A stretch of 5,211 nucleotides of DNA, from NCBI GenBank assembly GCA_017648235.1, contig JAGCIZ010000166.1, positions 1 to 5,211 of the forward strand, written 5' to 3'. How positions within the stretch are numbered: position 1 is the stretch's first letter; the number at the start of each line of letters is the position of its first letter. The notes under the pieces are model-generated. The model worked only from the letters and a program-made list of their open reading frames with translations. It did no database searches and was not told where the DNA came from. The stretch comes from Paludibacteraceae bacterium (lineage in GTDB: Bacteria; Bacteroidota; Bacteroidia; Bacteroidales; Paludibacteraceae). A program made the position numbers and the translations under genes. This document shows positions 1 to 5,211 of this stretch, piece after piece.

Positions 1-1
1 T

Positions 2-889
2 CGTCCTGCAGCTATTGATCAGCTTAAGGTTGTTGGAGAGTCAATAAACGTATCGGTTTATACCGAAGAAGATCAGAAAAATCCAATAAAAATTGCTCAA
101 AATGCAATTGCTTTTGCCAAAAAGAATAAACACGATGTTGTTATCATTGACACCGCTGGACGTTTGGCAGTTGATGAAGAGATGATGAAAGAGATTACTG
201 CTATCAAAAAAGCAGTTTCTCCTGACGAAATCCTTTTTGTTGTTGATGCAATGACTGGTCAAGATGCCGTTAATATTGCGAAAGAGTTTAACGAACGCCT
301 TGATTTCAACGGAGTTGTACTGACCAAGTTGGACGGAGATACTCGTGGTGGTGCGGCGCTTTCTATTCGTTCGGTAGTGAACAAACCTATCAAATTTATT
401 GGTACTGGCGAAAAAATGGATGCAATCGATTTGTTTCATCCAGAGCGAATGGCCGATCGAATTTTGGGAATGGGTGACATTGTATCTTTGGTAGAACGTG
501 CAGAAAATGAGTTTGACGAAGCTGTTGCTCGCAAGTTGAGCAAAAAAATTGCTAAAAATCAGTTCGACTTCAATGACTTTTTGGAACAAATAAGACAAGT
601 TCAAAAAATGGGAAACCTAAAGGATCTTGCTCAAATGATTCCTGGAGTAGGAAAAGCGTTGAAGAACGTAGATATTGATGATAATGCATTCAAACCTATT
701 GAAGCCATTATTTATTCGATGACGCCAAAAGAACGTGAAAATCCGCAATTATTAAACGGAAGTCGTCGGGCCAGAATCGCTGCAGGAAGTGGAACTTCTA
801 TTCAAGAGGTCAATCGTTTGCTAAAGCAAATGGATGATATGAGAAAAATGATGAAAAAATTTCAATCAAACCCTTTAAAACGTAGATAA
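2..889 (+). CDS. ffh: Signal recognition particle GTPase Ffh (SRP54), 5'-truncated by window edge
   Basis: This is the protein subunit of the signal recognition particle. It binds 4.5S RNA and signal peptides on ribosome-nascent chains and docks with FtsY at the membrane in a GTP-dependent way. The frame is open from position 2, and 295 residues are present of a usual 430-450, so the N domain and P-loop lie outside the window. The first residues, RPAAI, are the typical SRP54 stretch just after the G2 region. Visible GTPase motifs are DTAGR (149-163), TKLD (323-334) and the GTGEK closing loop (401-415), with DAMTGQDA between them. The methionine-rich M domain starts near 563, and its 4.5S RNA-binding motif GSRRARIAAGSG lies at 758-793. 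The C-terminus is basic (KRR). The TTG at 164 is an internal Leu codon, not a start. folD begins 3 nt after the stop. Identification is secure. Confidence 0.97.
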   Translation, partial: RPAAIDQLKVVGESINVSVYTEEDQKNPIKIAQNAIAFAKKNKHDVVIIDTAGRLAVDEEMMKEITAIKKAVSPDEILFVVDAMTGQDAVNIAKEFNERLDFNGVVLTKLDGDTRGGAALSIRSVVNKPIKFIGTGEKMDAIDLFHPERMADRILGMGDIVSLVERAENEFDEAVARKLSKKIAKNQFDFNDFLEQIRQVQKMGNLKDLAQMIPGVGKALKNVDIDDNAFKPIEAIIYSMTPKERENPQLLNGSRRARIAAGSGTSIQEVNRLLKQMDDMRKMMKKFQSNPLKRR

Positions 890-892
890 AAT

Positions 893-1768
893 ATGGAACT
901 TATTGACGGAAAAGCTATTTCGGAAGCAATAAAAAAAGAGATTTCTGAAGAGGTGCAAAAACGTGTGCAAGAAGGTAAAAAAATACCTCATTTGGCTGCA
1001 ATCTTGGTAGGGCATGATGGAGGAAGTGAAACTTATGTTGCTCATAAAGTGAAGTCTTGCGAACAAGTTGGTTTCAAATCTACTCTTATCCGTTTCGAAG
1101 ATAATGTGTCTGAAGAAGAACTTTTGCAAACGGTGGAAAAACTGAACAACGACGATGAAATTGACGGATTTATCGTTCAACTTCCACTTCCTAAACATAT
1201 TTCTGAACAAAAAATTATAGAAGCAATTGACTATCGCAAGGATGTTGACGGATTTCATCCAATCAATGTTGGACGTTCTTCAATAGGTTTGACATCTTTT
1301 GTTTCTGCAACTCCTGCTGGTATTTTAGAACTCCTAAAACGTTATAATATAGAAACTTCAGGTAAACATTGTGTTGTGATTGGCAGAAGCAACATCGTTG
1401 GAAAACCTGTCGCAAATCTTATGATGCAGAAGGCTTATCCAGGAGATGCTACCGTTACGGTTTGTCATAGCCGCACTAAAAATTTGGCAGACGTAACTCG
1501 TCAAGCTGATATTATTATTGCGGCACTTGGTCAGCCCGAATTTCTTACTGCCGAAATGGTGAAAGAAGGTGCTGTGGTAATTGATGTAGGTACAACTCGC
1601 GTTCCTTCGGACAAAACAAAAAGTGGATGGAAACTAACAGGTGACGTAAAGTTTGATGAAGTGGCTCCAAAATGTTCATACATAACTCCTGTTCCTGGTG
1701 GCGTAGGTCCTATGACAATAGTATCGCTTTTGAAAAACACGTTACTTGCTACTGAGATAGAATTTTAA
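893..1768 (+). CDS. folD: Bifunctional methylenetetrahydrofolate dehydrogenase / methenyltetrahydrofolate cyclohydrolase FolD
   Basis: FolD is a cytosolic enzyme that interconverts 5,10-methylene-THF and 10-formyl-THF with NAD(P), supplying one-carbon units for purines and formyl-methionine. It is complete at 291 residues (the E. coli enzyme is 288). Catalytic residues line up with the E. coli enzyme at an offset of two: Tyr48 and Lys52 (YVAHK), Gln96 (VQLPLP) and Asp119 (KDVDGFHP). The nucleotide-binding fold carries GRSNIVGKP at 164-172, and the C-terminal signature TPVPGGVGPMT is at 265-275. The segment after the nucleotide loop (LMMQKAYPGDATVTVCHSR) is longer than in E. coli and matches what I know of Bacteroidota FolD. 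The ATG at 893 is 3 nt after the ffh stop and has no strong Shine-Dalgarno, so translation may be coupled to ffh. The DUF5063 gene follows after 9 nt. Confidence 0.97.
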   Translation: MELIDGKAISEAIKKEISEEVQKRVQEGKKIPHLAAILVGHDGGSETYVAHKVKSCEQVGFKSTLIRFEDNVSEEELLQTVEKLNNDDEIDGFIVQLPLPKHISEQKIIEAIDYRKDVDGFHPINVGRSSIGLTSFVSATPAGILELLKRYNIETSGKHCVVIGRSNIVGKPVANLMMQKAYPGDATVTVCHSRTKNLADVTRQADIIIAALGQPEFLTAEMVKEGAVVIDVGTTRVPSDKTKSGWKLTGDVKFDEVAPKCSYITPVPGGVGPMTIVSLLKNTLLATEIEF

Positions 1769-1777
1769 GAAAATAAT

Positions 1778-2290
1778 ATGTCAGTAAAAGAGAATATAGA
1801 ATTTTTGACTGTTGCGGTGGAGACTTGTTCTTATTTGGAACAATCCTCTGACCGACAGCCAAAAGATTTTGTGGCAACATTGCTGAAAATTTTGCCATTG
1901 CTTTATCTGAAAACTACACTTATCGAATCTCCTGAGCGATATTATGAAGAAGAACCTGAGCGTTTCGTCACAGAGTTGGATTATGAGGCATTGCGCGTGG
2001 GTTTGCTTTCGGTATTGGGAGAGCATGATGGCTTTTTGAATACGTTTGATGCCGATATGCAACTTAGCGAAACGGCTGTTGTTGCTAGTATCTCGGAATT
2101 GTTGGCAGATGTTTATCAAGAACTGAAAGATTATGTTCTTTGCTGTCAATATGGTAACGAAAATGTGCGAAATGATGCATTGAATGTTTGTATAAAAGCA
2201 TTTTCGGAACATTGGGGACAGAAACTTTTGAATGCTCTACAAGCATTGCATACGCTTTTTTATAGCGGAAATTTAGACAGTCAGGATTAA
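1778..2290 (+). CDS. DUF5063 domain-containing protein, function unknown
   Basis: This is a complete 170-residue, acidic, soluble, apparently all-helical protein with no signal peptide or membrane segment. I recognise it as the Bacteroidota family DUF5063 from its general layout: an N-terminal helix (NIEFLTVAVETC), an LLPLLYLK-like helix near residues 38-46, the segment FVTELDYEALR followed by LLSVLGEHDGFL, then ISELLADVYQELKDYV, and a closing helix with HWGQKLLNALQALHTL. No catalytic motif is visible and the role is not known. The ATG at 1778 follows folD by 9 nt in an AT-rich leader without a clear Shine-Dalgarno, as is usual in this phylum. The exonuclease gene begins 6 nt after its stop. 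As I recall, this family often sits beside such an exonuclease in Bacteroidales, so a shared role is plausible but is inference. Confidence 0.85.
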   Translation: MSVKENIEFLTVAVETCSYLEQSSDRQPKDFVATLLKILPLLYLKTTLIESPERYYEEEPERFVTELDYEALRVGLLSVLGEHDGFLNTFDADMQLSETAVVASISELLADVYQELKDYVLCCQYGNENVRNDALNVCIKAFSEHWGQKLLNALQALHTLFYSGNLDSQD

Positions 2291-2296
2291 GGAAAA

Positions 2297-2875
2297 ATGT
2301 TGAGTTCTATTTCGAAAGAAGAGTTGGAAACATTGCCCATTGCTGCGTTCAAAGGGAAAATTATTCTTGTTGATTCTGACGAAAAAGTTGTTGAAGCAGT
2401 TCGCCTTCTGAAAGAAAATCGTTTTTTGGGATTTGATACGGAATCGAAGCCAGAATTCAGACGGGGCAAACAAAATAAAATTTCGCTTATTCAGCTTTCG
2501 GCTCCAGATTTTTGTTGCTTGTTTCAACTCGGAAGCATTAAAAATTTGCAACCAGTTCTCGATTTACTTTCCGACGAAAATATATTGAAAATAGGTTTGG
2601 CTGTAAAGGATGATTTTCATTCGATGAAGCAGTTTTCGTTTCATCCTCGTGGATTTGTTGATATTCAGGATGTTGCCAAAAAAGTTGGTATAGAAGATAT
2701 GAGTTTGCAGAAAATCTATGCCATTGTTTTTGGTGAAAAAATTCAGAAAAGGCAACGCCTTTCCGACTGGTCGGCAAAGATACTTTCTCCTGCTCAACAA
2801 CATTATGCTGCGCTTGATGCTTGGAGTTGTTTGAGGATTTATACGAAATTAAATAATCTTGCAGAAGAATGTTAA
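2297..2875 (+). CDS. 3'-5' exonuclease, DEDDy family (RNase D / WRN exonuclease-like)
   Basis: This is a predicted metal-dependent 3'-5' exonuclease of the DnaQ-like superfamily, acting on DNA or RNA ends in the cytoplasm; its substrate is unknown. The 192 residues hold one exonuclease domain and no HRDC or helicase domain, so it is not full RNase D. Exo I is FLGFDTES, with Asp47 and Glu49. Exo II is KIGLAVKDDFHSMK, with Asp106 the likely metal ligand by alignment with WRN (Asp105 is adjacent). Exo III is HYAALDAW, with Tyr170 and Asp174, which gives the DEDDy type. The sequence RLSDWSAKILSPAQQ just before Exo III is typical of the small WRN-like bacterial members. AAGGA at 2289-2293 lies only 3 nt before the ATG, a short spacing. 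The 3' end overlaps the ResB-like gene by 7 nt. Confidence 0.93.
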   Translation: MLSSISKEELETLPIAAFKGKIILVDSDEKVVEAVRLLKENRFLGFDTESKPEFRRGKQNKISLIQLSAPDFCCLFQLGSIKNLQPVLDLLSDENILKIGLAVKDDFHSMKQFSFHPRGFVDIQDVAKKVGIEDMSLQKIYAIVFGEKIQKRQRLSDWSAKILSPAQQHYAALDAWSCLRIYTKLNNLAEEC

Positions 2876-3558
2876 AGCGACTCGCATTTTCGCTTTCAGG
2901 CCTACTTATCTGTTTGCTCGTTGTAGTTACTTTATTGGAACCTTTTTTGGGAACAGAGGCAGTAAAAGACTATTTTTACACATCTCCTATCATTATTTGC
3001 TTGTGGGGCATTACGGCAAGTATTTCTGTGGTTTATTTATTTCGACAATCGGTACATAAAAATCTGATAACTTTTTTATTGCATTTTTCGTTTGTTGTAA
3101 TTCTTGCAGGGTCGTTGGTGACGCATCTTTTTGGGAAGCAAGGAACTGTCCATTTGAGAATCGAACAACCTCAGAACGAATACGTTGTTGACGATGGCAG
3201 ATCCTGTTTTTTTGAGTTTTCCAAAAATGCCAAAAATCAATATATAAAGTTGCTAGATTTTCAGGTTGAGTACTATGATGGAACACTTTCTCCAAAGGAT
3301 TTTGCAAGTACTATTGAGGTTAGCAATGGGGAAGAAGTTGTGCAGGGGCAAACGGCAATGAATCGTGTTTTTTCGTATAAAAACTACCGTTTCTGCCAAC
3401 AGTCGTACGACGAAGACGAGCGAGGTGTAACGTTTTCGGTAAATCACGATCCGTATGGAATAGCCCTCACTTATTGCGGATATTTTCTGTTGTTTTTTAG
3501 TTTTGTTACCTTTTTCTTTCAGAAAAATACTCGTTTCCGTCAGCTCTACAAGAGGTGA
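2869..3558 (+). CDS. ResB-like cytochrome c biogenesis membrane protein (CcsB/CcsBA N-terminal part)
   Basis: This is an inner-membrane protein resembling ResB/CcsB, which with CcsA forms the System II complex that brings haem to apocytochrome c in the periplasm. Its 229 residues show hydrophobic helices near 5-27, 38-58, 64-86 and 197-217, with a periplasmic stretch of about 100 residues between the third and fourth. The third helix contains His72 (LLHFSFVVILAGSLVTH), the position of the conserved haem-linked histidine in CcsB proteins. The region YKNYRFCQQSYDED (170-183), followed by SVNHDPYGIALTYCGY, matches the end of the ResB domain. The protein stops after FRQLYKR, about where the CcsA portion begins in fused CcsBA proteins, and no CcsA follows. 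It could be a complete stand-alone ResB, half of a split pair, or a truncation. The ATG at 2869 overlaps the exonuclease stop by 7 nt, so translation may be coupled. Confidence 0.85.
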   Translation: MLKRLAFSLSGLLICLLVVVTLLEPFLGTEAVKDYFYTSPIIICLWGITASISVVYLFRQSVHKNLITFLLHFSFVVILAGSLVTHLFGKQGTVHLRIEQPQNEYVVDDGRSCFFEFSKNAKNQYIKLLDFQVEYYDGTLSPKDFASTIEVSNGEEVVQGQTAMNRVFSYKNYRFCQQSYDEDERGVTFSVNHDPYGIALTYCGYFLLFFSFVTFFFQKNTRFRQLYKR

Positions 3559-3559
3559 A

Positions 3560-3580
3560 AAAAAAACTTATTGTTTTTTT
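3560..3580. terminator. Possible bidirectional terminator hairpin between converging genes
   Basis: AAAAAAAC (3560-3567) and GTTTTTTT (3573-3580) are perfect reverse complements around a TTATT loop. This gives an 8 bp stem with a T-run on its 3' side on the + strand and, by symmetry, on the - strand as well. It lies directly after the ResB-like stop and overlaps the last codons of the convergent gene. The stem has only one G-C pair, so it is a weak hairpin. The call rests mainly on its position and the T-runs. Confidence 0.4.
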
Positions 3581-4137
3581 ATTTCAAGAAGTCCATCTTT
3601 GTTTCCTGCTACAAAATCTACCGGTAATTTTTTCCCTTGCACCAAGTTGGTGATATAAAGAGGCTCATGAAGTAGAAAAAAAGAACAAGAGAAAGTATTT
3701 CCTTCTGCAAGTTTTGAATTCTCGGCTTTTTCTACCACAAATTTCTCATTGCCTAGGTAGCGAAACACACAATGTCTGTTTGGTTTCCACGATACTTCCA
3801 AGCGGTCTCCTATTTGTAAGTTAGAGGTGGAAATATGTGGTGTGCATAAGAATTCAGATTGTAAATCGCTTTCATTGCTTAGATTCTGCAAAAAATCATC
3901 CCAGTCTTGAAATCCTAAAAAGGTTGATAAAATGCGTAATGTGCTATTGCGTGCATGATCTGCACCATCGATATACCCCCAAAGGCGTTTAAGAGTTGTG
4001 GGGCTGATGGTTTCGTGCGTACGTTCCCAAATTACTCCGCTCAAAAAAATAAAGTCGTTGGGCGTTTTTATTTTTCGCTTCACTTGTGTTTCTACACGAT
4101 TTTTTAACTCTAGAATTTCAGGACAATTTTTGTTCAT
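3568..4137 (-). CDS. Bacteroidota conserved hypothetical protein, putative DNA-binding-like N-terminal domain
   Basis: This is a complete 189-residue soluble protein with no signal peptide or membrane helix. I know the pattern from many unnamed Bacteroidota proteins but cannot assign a function. Residues 8-86 are helical and carry the recurring layout TPNDFIFLS (25-33), ISPTTLKRLWGY (44-55), STLRILSTFLGF (65-76) and DWDDFL (78-83). The SPTTLKRLWG segment, with its basic residues, resembles a helix-turn-helix recognition helix, but this is inference. Residues 100-189 look beta-rich, with GDRLEVSW (110-117), a repeated Gly/Asn-turn pattern and a possible small barrel or ligand-binding domain (PLYITNLVQG, DFVAGNKDGL). 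The ATG complement is at 4135-4137. It is divergent from the kinase gene and convergent with the ResB-like gene, so it is monocistronic here. It could be a transcription regulator of itself or of the kinase. Confidence 0.8.
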   Translation of the reverse strand: MNKNCPEILELKNRVETQVKRKIKTPNDFIFLSGVIWERTHETISPTTLKRLWGYIDGADHARNSTLRILSTFLGFQDWDDFLQNLSNESDLQSEFLCTPHISTSNLQIGDRLEVSWKPNRHCVFRYLGNEKFVVEKAENSKLAEGNTFSCSFFLLHEPLYITNLVQGKKLPVDFVAGNKDGLLEIKKQ

Positions 4138-4163
4138 TTCAACTTATTTTTTTGCAAAAATGG

Positions 4164-4190
4164 GAACTTTATGTCAAAAAAGCAAAGTTC
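4164..4190. repeat. 7 bp inverted repeat in the divergent intergenic region (possible operator or hairpin)
   Basis: GAACTTT (4164-4170) and AAAGTTC (4184-4190) are perfect reverse complements separated by 13 nt. They lie between the two divergent genes, upstream of the kinase -7 box and 27-53 nt upstream of the start codon of the - strand gene. The arms are short for AT-rich DNA, so chance is possible. Position between divergent genes makes an operator a reasonable idea. Confidence 0.3.
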
Positions 4191-4228
4191 TTGTTGGTCC
4201 TTGTTCAAAATACAATACGATAAAGCAT

Positions 4229-4236
4229 TATCTTTG
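4229..4236 (+). promoter_or_regulatory. Bacteroidota-type -7 promoter box for the kinase gene
   Basis: TATCTTTG matches the Bacteroidota primary sigma factor -7 consensus TAnnTTTG exactly. It would place transcription start near 4240-4243, giving a leader of about 15 nt before the ATG at 4257. The -33 element (TTTG consensus) is not well matched. The nearest candidate is TTGTTC at 4201-4206, with spacing slightly long or imperfect. No comparably good box is seen for the divergent - strand gene. The best near-match there is the complement of 4155-4162, which reads CATTTTTG. Confidence 0.6.
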
Positions 4237-4256
4237 CACAAGTTTTAGGTGTTTTT

Positions 4257-5211
4257 ATGGAACAAGAAAGTTCTTCATCGGGTATTGTTCAAAACGAGTT
4301 TCTAACTGCGGAAGACACGCTTACCTCTTATTCGGAATTAGCGTGTAGCGGTTTCAATCGTATTTTCAAAATCAAACGTTCGGGCAAATGGTTTCTTTTA
4401 AAAGGGTTGAAACAGGAATTCCGAAACAATCCGACTTATCTCGAATTGCTGAAAAAAGAGTTTGCACTTACTTCTCAGTTCGAACACCCAAACATTGTAA
4501 AAGCCATAGCCAAAGAAAATGATGCTCGCATCGGTCCAGCTATTTTGATGGAGTACATCGACGGCGATACATTGGCCGTTTTTTTGAAGAAAAATCCATC
4601 GAAAGCCATACGTCAAAAAGTAATTACAGAACTTCTTGATGCATTGCAATACATTCATTCCAAACAAACCATTCATCGTGACATCAAACCGAGCAATATA
4701 CTTATTACGCACAATGGAAGTAATGTCAAGATTATTGACTTTGGGCTTTCGGACGCCGATGGCTATGCCATTTTGAAGCAAGCTGCTGGTACAAAAAAGT
4801 ATGCGGCTCCAGAGCAACTCGTAGCACCGAAAGAGGTGGATTGCCGCACTGATATCTTTGCTTTCGGGAAAATGTTACAACTAATTTTCCCAAACAAATA
4901 TACCGCCATTGCAAAGCGTTGTACACAAGTTGATCGTAAAAAACGCTACGACAACATTGAGCAAATACAAAAAGCCATTGCTCGGCGTCAGCACTTACCT
5001 TATATTGTAGTGGGAAGTCTGCTCGCAATTTTGGCATTGTTGCCATCTGCTGTATTGGTTTACGAAAAAAACTTTGTAGAACCCACATTGGTTCATACAG
5101 CGGATACGATTGTTATAGAACAAAAAGATACGGTTTGGGTAGAAAAAACTACTTCCGACTATGCGTCACAAGAGCAAATTTTAATCGATGAAACCACCAA
5201 CTGGATACGAA
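4257..5211 (+). CDS. Membrane-anchored Hanks-type Ser/Thr protein kinase, 3'-truncated by window edge
   Basis: This is a eukaryotic-like Ser/Thr kinase, cytoplasmic at the N-terminus, of which 318 codons are visible with no stop before the edge. Catalytic residues are present: Lys49 (FLLKGL), Glu68 in helix C (KKEFALTSQFEHPNIV), His140-Arg141-Asp142 in HRDIKPSN with Lys144 and Asn147, Asp161 in DFGLSD, a GT at 178-179, APEQL (184-188) and Asp199 (TDIFAFGKML). The glycine-rich loop (about 30-40, ACSGFNRIFKI) is degenerate. The C-lobe after APE is short, going straight from helix F to the final KRCTQVDRKKRY segment. A hydrophobic helix at about 248-268 (YIVVGSLLAILALLPSAVLVY) is followed by a probably periplasmic region that continues beyond the window. 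The frame has a TAA at 4221-4223 and no earlier ATG, so 4257 is the likely start. No Shine-Dalgarno is visible, as is common in Bacteroidota. Substrate and signal are unknown. Confidence 0.93.
   Translation, partial: MEQESSSSGIVQNEFLTAEDTLTSYSELACSGFNRIFKIKRSGKWFLLKGLKQEFRNNPTYLELLKKEFALTSQFEHPNIVKAIAKENDARIGPAILMEYIDGDTLAVFLKKNPSKAIRQKVITELLDALQYIHSKQTIHRDIKPSNILITHNGSNVKIIDFGLSDADGYAILKQAAGTKKYAAPEQLVAPKEVDCRTDIFAFGKMLQLIFPNKYTAIAKRCTQVDRKKRYDNIEQIQKAIARRQHLPYIVVGSLLAILALLPSAVLVYEKNFVEPTLVHTADTIVIEQKDTVWVEKTTSDYASQEQILIDETTNWIR

Noticed and set aside
41..604. 187-codon open frame on the - strand opposite ffh
   Set aside because: It is fully antisense to a secure, conserved gene. Its product is rich in Phe, Asn and Ile with no recognisable motif, as expected from the reverse of AT-rich coding DNA.
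164..889. ffh taken as starting at the TTG at 164
   Set aside because: The frame is open to the left edge and encodes conserved SRP54 GTPase sequence (RPAAI and onwards), so the TTG is an internal Leu of the DTAGRL motif.
875..1258. 127-codon open frame on the - strand opposite folD
   Set aside because: It is antisense to folD, with a low-complexity Phe-rich product and no start context.
1781..2212. 143-codon open frame on the - strand opposite the DUF5063 gene
   Set aside because: It is a shadow of the + strand gene, with no family resemblance.
2859..3059. 66-codon open frame on the + strand overlapping the start of the ResB-like gene
   Set aside because: It is out of frame with the ResB-like gene, whose four helices and ResB motifs clearly define the coding frame.
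3998..4348. 116-codon + strand open frame spanning the intergenic region
   Set aside because: It is antisense to the 189-residue gene and then out of frame with the kinase. The Cys/Phe-rich product has no motif and it runs over the kinase promoter.
4398..5088. Two - strand open frames (139 and 118 codons) opposite the kinase
   Set aside because: Both lie opposite a frame with unambiguous kinase motifs, and their translations show no recognisable domain.
1..5211. CRISPR array, tRNA or rRNA gene, insertion sequence, riboswitch
   Set aside because: I saw no spaced direct repeats, no tRNA-like cloverleaf, no transposase motif and no terminal inverted repeats. Nearly all of the window is accounted for by coding genes.

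Overview
The window looks like chromosomal DNA of a Bacteroidota species, most likely from the order Bacteroidales. The evidence is AT-rich sequence, start codons with weak or no Shine-Dalgarno sequences, a TAnnTTTG-type promoter box, a Bacteroidota-style Ffh M domain and FolD, and a DUF5063 gene next to a small 3'-5' exonuclease gene. Genus and species cannot be told from the sequence alone.

Positions 2-3558 (+ strand) hold a tightly packed run of five genes. They are the C-terminal two thirds of ffh (signal recognition particle GTPase), a complete folD (one-carbon/folate metabolism), a DUF5063 protein of unknown function, a DEDDy 3'-5' exonuclease of the RNase D/WRN type, and a four-helix ResB-like membrane protein of cytochrome c biogenesis. 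The junctions are 3, 9 and 6 nt and then a 7 nt overlap, so the run is probably one transcription unit. It joins housekeeping functions with no obvious common pathway: protein targeting, folate, nucleic-acid processing and haem handling. No CcsA partner follows the ResB-like gene.

Positions 3559-3581 hold a small AT-rich hairpin between converging genes that may terminate transcription in both directions.

Positions 3568-4137 (- strand) encode a 189-residue protein of a kind I recognise as common in Bacteroidota but without a named function. It has a putative DNA-binding-like N-terminal half and a beta-rich C-terminal half. It is divergent, across 119 bp, from a gene that starts at 4257 and runs off the right edge. 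That gene encodes a Hanks-type Ser/Thr kinase with intact catalytic motifs, a compact C-lobe, one membrane helix and the start of a probable periplasmic domain. The 119 bp region carries a good Bacteroidota -7 box for the kinase and several GAAC/GTTC-containing repeats.

Most of the window is ordinary core genome. The parts most worth a second look are the divergent regulator-like/kinase pair, the orphan ResB-like protein, and the DUF5063-exonuclease pairing.
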